From Sipunculus nudus (taxonomy: Eukaryota > Annelida > Sipuncula > Golfingiida > Sipunculidae): a DNA stretch of 64,000 nt. Below the pieces are notes generated by a model. It had not been told where the DNA came from and searched no databases. It saw only the letters and a program-made list of their open reading frames with translations. The position numbers and the translations under genes are program-made. The stretch is taken from contig CM049322.1 of NCBI GenBank assembly GCA_026874595.1, positions 7,363,900-7,427,899 on the forward strand, in the 5' to 3' direction. Below, one piece after another: positions 1-12,460 of the stretch (position 1 is its first letter; every line of letters starts with the position of its first letter).

Positions 1-1439
1 TCCACAATGATAATGACACCCTGTGACTGACAAGAATGAAGACTTGAACAGAATTGAATGCAAATGCGCAAATGCTGTATATCTTGATGCTGACATAGTT
101 TTACGTGATCTACTCGACTCAACATTACATGATTATTTTCATAATATATCTACTCTGACTCTGTCAATCAGAAATGAGCCAACTACGGTCTGAGAATAGA
201 TGAATATAAGTCAATGTATATATAAATAAATATATATATATGTATGTTCCTTAATGTTGCAAAATACCATACAAATTGCATGCATGGTTGCAGGATTACA
301 CCAGCAACATGAGAGGGCGTATTTACTTACAAGTTGTTATTCCGCACAATCGTATATATCATTTGAGCATTGGCACTGCTTGCTTAATGGAGCTTTACAA
401 GCATTTATATGTTTGACAGGTCGACTTGCTCACCTCACCCAGTACTTATTGATAAATGTCAATGAATTTTATGTTGCAACATATCAATTTACGGATGCCA
501 CCATCTTGGATGTATAAATAATGATCATTAAATTTTACAACATAATAAAGATGAATTAATATTACAAATTGTAAATTCCAACATTATTTGTACATATCCC
601 ATTGTGATATGTCGCATCTTTATTTTGTTTAAATTTTCCCGGGGAAAAATATTAAATGAACATTGTTAAATTTATTGTTTGTGGAAGTATTATCTTGAAA
701 AGAATCGAACGATGTATGTAGATGCATATTAACAGATATATTTGCCATTTAATTTAAATCTCTCACAGATAAAGTATAACATTCTTTTGAATTGTTCTTA
801 ACCAATGATAAATATAATATGAGTGTTGTTGGCCTTGGCTAATGTGGAGTGTCACGTAGTGTCACAAACGTCAAAATGCAAAAGGGACGAATGTGTTTTC
901 TGTGGAAATTTGAAAGAATCTCATCCGATTGTAAAATGAAACAGGAATATTAAATGGAATTTCTGTTTTCGCAGAAAGTCAAGCATTTATTATGAATTTA
1001 TATGAAAAAAAGACGGCAAAAAACTTTCGTGATTCATTTTTTTCTTTCAATTTGAACAACATAAAGCATTAAGTTATAATGAAGGAGAGTAATAAATGAA
1101 CCTTAAGACAGTGAATGCATTGTCTTGTTTAAATGCATGAGCCTTTTGGACTTTTTCTTATCTTTTTCTGATCTATTGGACAAATTGTGACATTTATGGT
1201 ACATTTAAACTATAGGAAGCCCCGTGACTCGCAAGTAGCTAACATTGCTAGAATGATTTTGTTAATGCAAGGGCCCAACCACAGTGCGAGTATATTGCAA
1301 GCAACACTTAAAGTCCCAGTTTCATTCACTTTTCTTAGTTAAAAAGCGTAATGTTCCCTTTTAATAAGTTAATAAAGTGCTTACAACACCGTTTCAAGCC
1401 GAACGAAATCGAATATATGCTCCATTATATCCGTATAGC
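1..1439. other. AT-rich intergenic sequence
   Basis: I see no coding region, long repeat or RNA gene here. A short TA run lies near 215-242. The open frame at 254-517 has no recognisable domain and is the kind expected by chance in AT-rich DNA. Confidence 0.5.
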
Positions 1440-1600
1440 ATCACGATAATCACGCTGCTGAGTGCAAAGTTCACTCGGTGTTAAGCGGTGGGTGTGGCCT
1501 CAGTGACGTAACGTGTGGTACGGCTGAGTAAACATCACGTGGTTCAACATGCCGCGTATTGCCGGTCTGCATCCTTGACAGTTCTTGCCGTTGTTTCCCT
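1440..1600 (+). promoter_or_regulatory. putative promoter region of the THAP-domain ORF
   Basis: The 150 bp before the THAP start codon are richer in CpG than the surrounding DNA. They hold a CRE/ATF-like TGACGTAA at 1504-1511 and an E-box CACGTG at 1536-1541, with no clear TATA box. This fits a TATA-less promoter or 5' UTR but rests on short motifs only. Confidence 0.3.
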
Positions 1601-1641
1601 CGACAAACACTGTATATCTTACACAGCATCAAAATAACGAA

Positions 1642-2010
1642 ATGAGGTGTTTTGGTGGATGCAGTAATACATACAAGGATAGTGTGAGCCTTCATAATGT
1701 GCCGAAAGACGTACGTCTAGGGAAAAAGTGGGACCTGTCAAGCAGAGGCGAGCCGATTCGAGGTCGGGAACTCCTGGCAAAACTTTCCAGAAGTGTCATT
1801 TGTGGGGCACATTTCCGGATCCCTGACGATTTTAAAAACTATCAGCAATGGGAAGCCGATCTGATACAGGGGGCAATTCCGGGTATAAATCCACCCGGAC
1901 CCGCTGAAAGGCTGACTGAGAGTGGATCCAGCCTTGCGTCAACTTCAATCAAGGACCGGGGCAAGGTAACGCCGCCAAGCGCCCGAGGTACTCGCTGGGA
2001 AAAGGCGTGA
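1642..2010 (+). CDS. THAP-type zinc-finger protein (first exon or single-exon fragment)
   Basis: THAP domains are C2CH zinc-dependent DNA-binding modules found in animal transcription regulators and P-element-like transposases. The ATG at 1642 was chosen because THAP domains normally start at the first residue; upstream codons in this frame resemble nothing. Numbered from that Met, the ligands are Cys3, Cys7, Cys54 and His57. The usual structural residues are also visible: Pro21, Trp30, and Phe58 directly after the CxxH pair. After about residue 85 the sequence becomes Pro/Ser-rich and the frame stops at 122 residues, much shorter than typical THAP proteins. AAG|GTAACG at 1963-1971 could be a splice donor that leaves the frame in phase 0 after 108 codons, so this may be exon 1 of a longer gene. 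I found no convincing downstream exon. A domesticated-transposase remnant is an alternative. Confidence 0.65.
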   Translation: MRCFGGCSNTYKDSVSLHNVPKDVRLGKKWDLSSRGEPIRGRELLAKLSRSVICGAHFRIPDDFKNYQQWEADLIQGAIPGINPPGPAERLTESGSSLASTSIKDRGKVTPPSARGTRWEKA

Positions 2011-2696
2011 AGAATGCTAGATCACTTAATCCATAACTTACTATTTTTTCAGTAACTCAAGTTGAAAATCTCCCGAGTTTCTCACCATTTTCCTCATTAA
2101 ATTATACAGTCTAAAATTCCTAGAAATCTATAACACTTAACCTCCATATTAGGTACAATTTCTCCATGTGTCATAGGTGGCTCTCGTGTTAGTGGACTAA
2201 AATTCTTAACAGTCTCCAGACATAATATGAACATAAATATTATTGGTGTGTATTTTTTTCGCATTTATATCAAGAATGAATGTCCAAAATAATAAGCAGT
2301 GCTTCACGATCCACAGTTGTGAAAATAAACTCTCACCTCACAGTGATAAACCTATTCCACTTTATGAAATAATTTTATTTTGACAAAAAAAACATGGATT
2401 AATAAAAGCAACTTTCTAACGTTATAGAACTAATAAAACCTGGAATATTTAGCATATTTAAGATTGGTTCTGCTCCTTCATTTATTGTATTGGGTAACTT
2501 TTCCCAATGTTTTCCTTTCCGCCGGGCCTATTTGATATTCAAATGGAAATGTGAATTTTTAAAAATATATATAAAAAGGAAGATCAAAAGGAATGATCAT
2601 CATCTACGTTGGAAATAATTTGAGATTTAAAGAAAACCTACTTTCCTTCATTACATTACCGCTAAAACTAGACAATTTCAAACACAAACACTGGCA

Positions 2697-2748
<52 letters not shown>

Positions 2749-5700
2749 CAATAATAAATAAATAAAAATATTTAGGGGATATTAATACAGGCGTCATGGC
2801 TTTTTGTTTCAGAATATGGCATCATGATCAAATCCATTATGATTAAATTCCCCCTCCGTATTTCGTTCCGACTCTCTCTCGCTATTAATCTATATTTTCC
2901 ATTCACGCTCTCGGTCTCCCTGGCAGTAAAAAGTCCTATGCCCCTTTCCCTTTTTTCATACTCTTATCATCAATTATCTTTATCTTATTTGTCTCTTATC
3001 TCGCTCTGGATATAATATTATCTTATTTTTCCTTGGAAGTTCATTCTCCCTCAAACGATACATAGTTACTTGTATGCAATACATACATTTCATAAGTTTT
3101 ATGTATGTACAGATATATTTTTGTAAGTGTATTCGTTTGTAGATATAAGCACATTTGTACACATGCATATGTGTGTTTTGGTGATGAATAATATCAATCA
3201 CTTGTGCGATCACTACTAAGTCTCAATAAGATTTTTCTGATAGGAAGCAGTCTAATTCAGAAAAGGATATGATTCCTAACTGGGTGTGAAGGAGTTGGAA
3301 ATTATGGTCCAAGATCTGAAGGTATGTGGACAAAGATCGCAGCCTAGTAATCCGAGATAATTGTTAGTGGTCCGACTTGGTGTGGCCCGAGATTTTAAGA
3401 AAGCTCAACTCTGCAGCCTGACGTAATTGATAAAATCATTTCATTCTAGCAATAAAATTTCTGGGTCTTGTGTCCGACTAGTGATACCTGCTCAGATTCC
3501 CGCTGCAAATCGATGAGCCAGGGTCGGAAGTCGCAAATAGCCTGTTATTGCGTATGAGTTACAGGGACTGCCAGTCGGAGGTCACAATGCAAGAGCTATG
3601 ATAATGTGTTTGCATTTAAGCGACCATGCGCACATCCTGTCCGATTTTAATGGCATTTGGTAGCAACATATTACAACTGAGCCATTTTGAAATGCTCTCA
3701 ATATCCCACACATGAAGTTAGCACCACAAGTTAGAGCAGCCTTAAACCCTGATAATTTCCCCTGACACATATAACTTTAAAACTTAATAACCTGGTGCCA
3801 TGATAGCTGGCTTCATTTGTATTTCTTAAATATAGTTTTCTTTTTTTCGTCCGGAGTATCATATGATATTTCTGATTGGATGGTCGAATGTGTAATTCTT
3901 TGAATTTTACCCTTGCATTTCTAGAATTTTTTGTTCTTCTGAAGATTTAACAAACCATTCGTGTTCGGTGAGGGTTGAGTGTGCTGGATAATTACATTTA
4001 TACTTCTTGATTCTTGATTCTTCTTCTGTCCAAACATCAAACGGCTGCTATACGTTGGCTGCGTGCGAATAGTGGAGTGTTCTCAAATATTGATTAATCA
4101 AATTCTTGCTTGCATGACAATAATATGTAAGCACAATAGCGGCACTGCGTTTAAGAAAGGTTTAATCTCCAGTAAACACTTCTTACGAGAAATAATCAGA
4201 GACGTATTGGGCCATAATGACAGAAGCTTTATTACATAGCAATGGGCCACGTAAAAGGCCTCATCTACATATTTGATACAACAGACTTGAACGGAAATAT
4301 AGCATGCATCCCACGAAAATTTATAGGTACGCACGAAAAATAAATCTAAGCTAGACTCGGTGTGTTCACTGGTCCAAACAAATGTCAAAAGGTGTGGAAG
4401 GCAGGACTAGAATGGCGCTGGCAAAAGGTCACCGTGTGCGATATTAAGTTTGCCTTACGAAATCGATGTCACGTTCAGTGGCTCGAGAGGGGCGTTTTCA
4501 CATGGGCGTTATTAGCAATGGGTGCATAACTTGGTTTGTGAACAGCCAAAATGTATATCCAAACCTTGCCTACTCTTGACAGTTTTCGAATCTTTTAAAT
4601 GGGGGATAATATACGGTGGCGCATAGGTTGAAACGAGACATCGTTTCAGAGACATTGTAAGCAATGTTTGTATGATTGATATGTTTTAAATATGTTTAAT
4701 AATAGTCATAAGTGTTTAGACTCTCATGCTATTTTTTATTTCAACTCACTGTAGTTCCATTGATTACACAAGAAGGATATACTTTATTATCGCTTATTAA
4801 CTTAGGTAAATGGGCAGTCCTTTCCATACACATTGTATACATATCTCTGAAACCAGCATGTTTGCCAAATATTTGCCTATCTGGTACGGTAGTTCGACTG
4901 TCAAGCCACGTATACACAGGATATATCGGAACCTTCTGCATATATCTGTGTTGGTAATGTGAAAACTGATCATCCATCTGTTTTAAGCCAAAAGGGATTG
5001 TGTGGTCCAAGGTATTTTTTTAGAACCAAGCAATCTTATAAATAATTGTTTAAATCTATGAATAATCCACTGATTTCTATGTCTGTGTTTGGTTCTTATG
5101 CGGTTGTCATTCAACTCCCTCATATATATCCGACTTCCTTGTTAGTTTCTGGCGATATAAACTCAATTAAGCCTACTGTCTCTGCTCAGTCATACATTGA
5201 AAACGCAGACTGGATGTTGTAACATCGTATTTATTGGGTTTGCACGGTGTATTCCTGGTAATGACCGAATATCTAATTCTTAAGACTTCTGAAGAGTGAC
5301 ATTTGCCTTGCCCAGGTATCTTAGTCATGGTTCAGTGGAAAACGTATGTGGGTAATACATGGAAAATTACAGGAAACGCATATCATCCAGGGATTCACAA
5401 ATAACCCTACATACATTTTCAAAATATTTTCGACACCAATAGCCCTGTTCCTGTAAAGAAATTATGATAAGTTAAGGGAAGACTAAATAAACAAATTCAT
5501 TGTAAGAAAAACAATTTTTTGGATAAAGACTATGAAAACGGCACTCATAAATACATGGCTGGGATCATAAATGACCCCATGTGGTCACCTGGGGGTTATA
5601 GAGCTTCTTAAATTAATGACACATCTTTCAAGGTAAGAATGGTGTCATCTGCAAGCTTTCCTCCTGACCTGTAACAAAACAATGAAATACATCCACTGTC

Positions 5701-6185
5701 AAGTATTAATTTCGGTAAAGACATCACTTATTGATTCTCCGTACTGAGCTCTAAATATTTTGCCAGTATCATTTATGCAACTACTTTGCTATTCTAAGCA
5801 AAAGCATCTTTAACTCTGTCATCATTCCTTACTATATTAAACGATTCTAGATGTCATTGCTCATATCCTCTGTGCATACATTGCCTGTGTTCTTGAGTTT
5901 AGAAATTTTAATGTTGTTGTCCCTTTTAATAAAGCTATTATACTCCGCTGACTTCCTTTCTTGTGTGGTCCCAATCAATGTCCTGTGTATTAATCTTTTT
6001 CATTAATAATAATGTTAAGTTTATATGTGAAGAATGCCATAGTAACATGCTCTAAGTTCCCATTTGCTTTCCCTGTAAAACACCAAGTATCTTTATATTT
6101 GATTTACTTAGGTACTGTACTGTAATCACAGAGTGTGATTTGGCTGCTTGTGCAAGGTCAAGAGTATTTTTACATCTACGTTCAA
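2011..6185. other. intergenic DNA, no gene recognised
   Basis: It is AT-rich with one long AT microsatellite. A pyrimidine-rich acceptor-like site ends at 2812, but the frames after it have no domain similarity. The small frames at 3582-3770, 4098-4388 and 4712-5010 overlap on both strands and look like chance. Confidence 0.5.
2701..2746. repeat. (AT)n microsatellite
   Basis: Uninterrupted AT dinucleotide tract of about 46 bp. Confidence 0.95.
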
Positions 6186-6803
6186 AAACTCTATTTTCTT
6201 CTTTACAATAACACCCTCATCTTTCCCCACATAATGTCCAAGGGTTTTACAAATTCATCTCTGTTTTACAACTCTATTTTCTTCTTTAAGCTTTACAATA
6301 ACAACCTCATCTTCCCCCACATAATGTCCAAGGGTTTTACAAATTCATCTCTGTATTAAAACTCTATTTTCTTATTTAAGCTTTACAATAAAAACCTCAT
6401 CTTTCCCCACATAATGTCCAAGGGTTTTACAAATTCATCTCTGTTTTAAATCTCTATTTTCTTCTTTAAGCTTTTTAATAACACCCTCATCTTTACCACA
6501 TAATGTCCAAGGGTTTTACAAATTCATTTCTGTATTAAAACTCTATTTTCTTATTTAAGCTTTACAATAAAAACCTTATCTTTTCCCACATAATTTCCAA
6601 GGGTTTTACAAATTCATCACTGTTTTAACACTTTATTTTCTTCTTTAAGCTTTTCAATAACACCCTCATCTTTCCCCACATAATGTCCAAGGGTTTAACA
6701 AATTCATCTCTGTTTTAAAACTCTATTTTCTTCTTTTAGCTTTTCAATAACACCCTCATCTTTCCCAACATAATGTCCAAGGGTTTTACATATTCATCTT
6801 TAA
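6186..6803 (+). repeat. minisatellite, about 7 copies of a 90-bp unit
   Basis: Successive units start with ACTCTATTTTC near 6188, 6271, 6361, 6451, 6540, 6630 and 6720. The spacing is 83, 90, 90, 89, 90 and 90 bp; the first unit lacks a few bases around AAGCTT. Each unit carries a conserved block around CCACATAATGTCCAAGGG. The 90-bp period keeps one frame open over part of the array, but there is no coding evidence. Confidence 0.92.
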
Positions 6804-7041
6804 TGGTTTGTTTAATTTGTATCATGGCTGTATTTTTTCTCTTGGATAACATTGATGTGACGTCTAAGAGCTCGCCCAGCCTCTCCTCTGTTACAGAGGA
6901 TACCGTCTCCGGAGAGCACGATAGATAAGACCTGTACCGGAAGGTTCAACAGTCCTATATGTTAAGGATTCTCTTAAAAACAGGGAAATAATACAAAACT
7001 TTCTTTCAAGTATTTTTTCGGTTTACAGAAAGTACCTCAGC

Positions 7042-7116
<75 letters not shown>

Positions 7117-7687
7117 TTATATATATATATATATCATGATAACCTTCGTGTGTAATTGAATAGTATTTAATGTTGAAACTGGTTACTGTATAGAGCTGTG
7201 ATGGTAAGAATCAAGGACCCTGAGTATATTCAGCATATCCGCAGGCAATTCAGGCAAACATAGTTGTGACTTTCATCAAATTTAGGTGAATGTGGCATAT
7301 TTCCACTTGTTGTCATATGTGTCGTTCATTGTATAATATACTGGTTTTAAATTGTTCACATGGATGTTAATAGATATCTTCAGCTCTACAATAATGGAAA
7401 ATGAATTGGGTCAAACACATTAGAACTTTACTATTTTAGGCAGGGTTTGTTCTTTATTGAACACTGGAAAATTTAGATTTTTTTCAGCCTTTTATTGTCT
7501 TTACATAATCACAAGTATTTATTTGTATTGTATATTACTCTGAATGTACAGTTATTGTTAGAATTTGTGCATTACTATTAGGGCATATTGAATGGATATA
7601 GTTGGAAATTTGTTGGGTCTGGGTTGTCTATTCCTGAATAAACTCTCTACTTAATCCCCATGATAAGCGAAAGATTGTGCCTGCTTG
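6804..7687. other. intergenic DNA downstream of the methyltransferase gene
   Basis: It contains the long AT array and otherwise plain AT-rich sequence, which would include the 3' UTR of the minus-strand methyltransferase gene. Confidence 0.45.
7043..7134. repeat. (AT)n microsatellite
   Basis: About 90 bp of AT repeats with a small ATTT interruption near 7111. Confidence 0.95.
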
Positions 7688-8596
7688 TCATATTTCATAT
7701 TTCCACACTATGTCAAAAGGCCAGGCTCGCCATAGTTTTGTGTCCAGAGTGTTGTTCACCGACAGCTTTCGGTAGGGACGATAGTTTTTGCGCAGTAAAA
7801 AGCTAATCATATCTTCAATCAGTTTTCCTTCTTTCAAGATATCAATCCCCTTTGTCTTTTTCAAATATGGTTCAGTAAATAAAACCCACTCCATGAATAT
7901 TGCTGGTATAAAAATGCTGTCCAGTAAGACAGATGCCTTACGAAACGCCAAATGTTCGTTACCTTGTATGTCGATCTTCATGATGGCTCGTTTTGTTCGC
8001 AATTTCCTCACCACGTCGTCGAGAAGTATGGATTCTACTCGAATATTTGAGGGAATTTGTCCTTTACAATCCCCGATACAGGGTACTCCTTCCATATGAA
8101 CCCTTGTGTCACCTTGATTGTTGGGATGCTTTTGGATTAACCCCACCCCCCTTCGGTCTGAAACGGCGTTCTGTAAAAGTGTTACACGGTCATCAAATCT
8201 ATTCAGCTTAACAGACTTCTTCATCCTGACTACATTGTCTTCGAAAGGTTCAATGGCCAAAACGTCTCTCCCTAGTGCTGCCGCATACAGAGAATAGAAT
8301 CCAATATTGGCCCCTACATCAATTAGGCTTAACAGTTCATCCCGTTTAAAGAGATCGCTCATTTCTTTCAATATTCCAGCTTCCCATGCACCTTTGGTTG
8401 CTAAATATTTGGAGACATAGACATCTTTTTTTAAATCGTGAATACATATCGTGAATGGTGGGTCAGTTTTGGTTTTTAAGCACGTGATATTTGACCATCT
8501 GGCATCATCAGCTTCTTCACGATTCCACATCTGTACACCTTTAACATATGCATAAAGGTATACCAGTGATACAGCTCCCATAACCGAGCCCACCAT
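7688..8596 (-). CDS. FkbM-family (Methyltransf_21) SAM-dependent methyltransferase with N-terminal membrane anchor
   Basis: The 302-residue frame has a hydrophobic stretch at residues 1-19, then a Rossmann methyltransferase core. SAM-binding motif I is LIDVGANIGFYSL at 91-103, the acidic motif II is AIEPF at 114-118, and KIDIQGNEHLAF at 207-218 is the other FkbM hallmark. FkbM enzymes are O-methyltransferases named after the FK506 tailoring enzyme; animal members are type II membrane-anchored with unknown substrates, plausibly Golgi or ER lumenal glycans (inference). Asn36-Ile-Thr is a possible glycosylation site just after the anchor. The Met at 8596 is in frame, but a good acceptor (TTTGCAG) ends at 8608 and the open frame runs back to 8607, so this may be the last exon of a gene with a short 5' exon outside what I could identify. 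The membrane segment would then extend a few residues upstream. The core looks intact. Confidence 0.85.
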   Translation of the reverse strand: MVGSVMGAVSLVYLYAYVKGVQMWNREEADDARWSNITCLKTKTDPPFTICIHDLKKDVYVSKYLATKGAWEAGILKEMSDLFKRDELLSLIDVGANIGFYSLYAAALGRDVLAIEPFEDNVVRMKKSVKLNRFDDRVTLLQNAVSDRRGVGLIQKHPNNQGDTRVHMEGVPCIGDCKGQIPSNIRVESILLDDVVRKLRTKRAIMKIDIQGNEHLAFRKASVLLDSIFIPAIFMEWVLFTEPYLKKTKGIDILKEGKLIEDMISFLLRKNYRPYRKLSVNNTLDTKLWRAWPFDIVWKYEI

Positions 8597-8607
8597 AATA
8601 AAGTAAC

Positions 8608-9904
8608 CTGCAAATAATGAAACAGACAGTATTGATATGAAAGAGATAAACTTATGATATTAAACATTTTCAAGCTTAAAAATGACTTTATCATCCTTGG
8701 TGTTTTATTTCATAAAATTAAGTACGGCCTAACATTTACCTAATTTAAATGTTGGAAGAAATATAGGGGTTTGTTTTGCTAATTGTACTGAAGTATTGTT
8801 AATATTTAATATTATTTATATTAAGTAATGCTTACAAAGAAGGGTGTATTTTGAAGATGCTTTCTACTGACGTATTACAGCGTATGCGTAAAAATTCTTA
8901 TACATGTAACAGTTCCCCTGACTGACTTGCACTTAGGCGTTCACATTAATAAAATTTTTTATGTCAAAAATATAAGTATAATCATACTTCGTACTTATTT
9001 ACAGTATAATGGATTTATTTTTTATGTGCATAATCTTGCATTATTAACATGCTGACTAATGGTGGCAAGTTCAATACATTGTTCCCTCGTCTGTAGGGTA
9101 AAAATTTAAAAGAGAAAATTGTTATTAAAACCATTTAAATTAGTATGGAAACAGTACATGGTTTAGTGGGAGATTTATCCATTCAATGTAAATACAAATC
9201 AGGATTATAGCAGATGATCAGCTTACTACATATTATAACATTATAACGGTAAAAACATTCAAAAGCTGAACAATGCAGACTCCTATAACAAGTTACATAT
9301 AATTAGATCATTCGCTCAATGGAAGCTGGTCAACCAAAGGATTTATACCTTTTGTACTTGTTTGGACGTATAACTGGGAGACCCTAATGGACACAGAAAT
9401 TGTTATTTTGTGTTATTCAGAAGTGTATAATAGTTTGTTTATTTGGGATCTGTGATTGGAGTTGTCCAGCAGTGATTCGCCGATTTTTTGGTAATAACAA
9501 AACGTAATCTACCTCCATTACTCCTCATCTCGCAGTATCTTCCGGTTTAAGGCACTGACTATTGATCTGAAAAAAAAAGGAAACCGTATGCGTGGAACCG
9601 AAATTCCCGTTTAATACTAACACAACATGCATCTTAAGATTTCCGGATCTATATCAAACTACCTCAACAGCAATCACTGATCACATGTGTCCAACACGTG
9701 GGAAGTTCCGGTATAAAGCACTAAATCGGAAAGATTCGACATACATCAGTCAGCGGTGAAAAAAATTTAGCCGGGTCGACGATAATTCTTGGGCTGGGTT
9801 AGGCAAAAGCCTCTGTCATAAACTCTGTCATATGACCCAATATAACTAACCGGATACATGGAGTACAAAGTAAAATCGCCTTCTTGAGAAGAAAGAATGG
9901 GGAA
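8608..9904. other. intergenic or 5' intron, no feature recognised
   Basis: AT-rich DNA upstream of the methyltransferase exon. It may contain a small first exon, which I could not identify. Confidence 0.4.
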
Positions 9905-10160
9905 ATCGCGTTACGCCAGTGGTTATTATATTCACGGCAGAATCTCATTACGCCAGGGCTCATTACAGTAACGACAGAATCGCGTTACGCAAGTGGTCAT
10001 CTTTTATGGCCGAATCGCATTACAAAAGTGCTCATTATAGTTATGACCGGATTGCATTAAGACAGTGCTCATTATAGTTATGACCGGATTGCATTACGAC
10101 AGTGCTCATGATGGTAATGACCGGTTTGCATTACGCCAGTGCTCATAATAGTTCAACCTC
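9905..10160 (+). repeat. minisatellite, about 7 copies of a 37-bp unit
   Basis: Units begin with CATTACG(C/A)CAGTGCTCAT and end with GACCGGATTG. The last four units, after about 10017, are each close to 37 bp and highly alike; earlier units are more diverged and vary from about 35 to 39 bp. Confidence 0.85.
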
Positions 10161-12234
10161 TTGCAGTGAAAATAAGAAGTCTGTGTAAAGTGGCGCACAC
10201 TGGCGAGTTTGCTGCGATTTTGGCTGCGAAAGCTCCTTGTGAAATTACATATATGTTTAAAGTATCTACCAGCATATAAGGACATCATATTATCAAACTG
10301 GAATGTCCATCTTTTATATGTAAGGATTTTCTTGGTTCTGTTGTTTTAATCTGGTGATATTTGGTCAAACAAGTAAGATTCATTTCGTCTGTCTTCTTTA
10401 ACTGGTTAATAAATAAAAACATCTACAAAAGATCCAATCATTCTAGTAACTACCAAACCCCGCCCCTAGTCATCGATTTGTGGAAGACTAAGAACCTTGA
10501 CCAAAATGTTAGTTACTAGTTGAATGATGTTAACAAAGGAGTCGCAAATATCAAATGTCTTCGAACCACTCATGGATGATGTCTACATTTCCATAGGATA
10601 GCAAATGAAGCGTGAGTTTCCTCACATGCCATCTCAAGACTTGCCAACGAGCGATGAGGTACCTCAAAATATGTCTTCATTATCAATTACGGTGAAAACG
10701 CGATTGCATCTCAGCGTCATCTTGTGTTCACGTTTGAGTAAGGCATTTAAACTAGATAATTCCTCGTATATTCTTGTACATTTGAGTGGATTACCAAGGA
10801 GAGTATATAACCTTTCACTGTGTTGAGCTTAAATGTGATTATGTGGTTTACTCGAAAAGATAGATAAACTTTCTAAAACGTTCAACATGTGTATACTAGA
10901 TGGCACTGAGAAGCAAAGGCGGTAGTAACGTAAATAACAATAATCAAAAGAATCAGTTGTATTGTTCAATATACCTTATTCACATGCGATTGCAATCGTC
11001 GACCAGTTTTTGCAGAAACGTATCAAGTCACAACAAAATCGCTTGTTTGCGGCAGGGTTAGCAATTAAGGATTCCGAAAGGTTTTCACTATCCTCAAGTT
11101 ACCTTTAACGTTGGAGCAACAATATCCAATCCACTTGTCTTATTTGTGAGGAGTTTGTTCTGACATAAATAACTATTGTTACGTAACGCGTTCTGAAATA
11201 CACATAGTTATTTATAAAGCTCTGCTCTTGGTGTGTTCCTGACGTAATTGAATATATGGTTATTTATATTATTGTCATTATCATTACAAGACTGGTAACT
11301 GCATTTTTAAAAGTGCCAATTTCAAATATTTATTGTAAATGTATCCATATTTCTACAGGAATCACGGTCAATTATTGCCATACAATATTTCTTTAAAAAT
11401 GAAATTTGGTGAACATGCTATTTTTGTTCCAGGAGAAAATTTAAGTTTGTATTTGGTGTATTCATTATTCAACAGTTACCTAGAATTTTTCTTTTAAATC
11501 ATCAGTCATTTTTGTTCTTATTTGTTCAACATTATACAATTACCTTCTGATATTTTCCACAGGAGGTCACAGTGTAAAGTTCTATTAATATTACATTTCA
11601 ACTACCGATTTTATTAATGTTTTATACTTACAGAATTCCAACGATTTGCCCGATGTATGTTCTCTGCGCTGGATGTCTACATCTGGACTTTTGGGTAATG
11701 TCAACATGGTATATCATTACTGCGTACACTACTCCAGTCGACGATTCCCACGACCATAATGTGAAAAGGGCTTACAATCATGAATAAAGCAGTCTTATGA
11801 TAATGGATTCTTCCGTGACTACACCTTTGCAGATTTCCCAGGTGTTCAGACCCTAATTGGTCAATGTCAACAAACATTATGATTCATCATAATATAAGAA
11901 ACCTCCAAATTGGTAAGTTTTGAAAGGCGAAGCGAATAATACCACCTTGATATGTTTGACATTTGACTGGAAATAACCAAAGGATCTATGAAGGCTTATA
12001 TTCTTGGGTTCTCTTATTTTTTTCCCAAATGCCTCTTGGATTGCTAGCTTGATGTACTGATAACTTTTGGGAAAGCTACCTTACGATATTATATACGTTG
12101 ATAAGCTGAACATCAGCAAAGCATAATATCTTAGAGTTTAACAATTACGAACACACGTAAAAATATACTTAAAGGAGCTAAAGATAACAGCAAATGGCCG
12201 TAAATATTCACTTATGTCACTTCAGGACCAGAGC
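10161..12234. other. intergenic DNA, no gene or repeat recognised
   Basis: Plain AT-rich sequence. The short frames here have no domain features. Confidence 0.45.
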
Positions 12235-12460
12235 ACCTTGCTAATGTGAACTTAATGTGAACCACCGAAGAACCCCGAAAGGCCCACACGTTTGTGATTG
12301 AAACACGACGTTAGGCACGGCCTTCCCATTACGCTTGCAGAGCGCCCTTCCTGGGTGGAGGCTGACCGTGATAAACCTTACCCCTTCCGCTGGGATTCAA
12401 ATTCACGATCTCCCGGCTTTGAGTCCTGTAGTCTACCCCAGAGCGACAGAAGCCCGTTTC
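12235..12460 (-). mobile_element. tRNA-derived SINE-like element (minus orientation)
   Basis: Read on the minus strand from about 12458, the sequence resembles a tRNA head. There is a degenerate A-box region, a GACTCAAA anticodon-loop-like segment, and a B-box-like TTTGAATCCC at about 12395-12404. An unrelated body of about 150 bp follows. This is the layout of a pol III SINE. No clear tail or target duplication was found, so the borders are approximate. Confidence 0.45.

Noticed and set aside
2813-3015. An exon downstream of the THAP ORF after the TTTGTTTCAG acceptor
   Set aside because: The only open frame is a Ser/Leu-rich reading of pyrimidine-rich DNA and bears no relation to THAP proteins.
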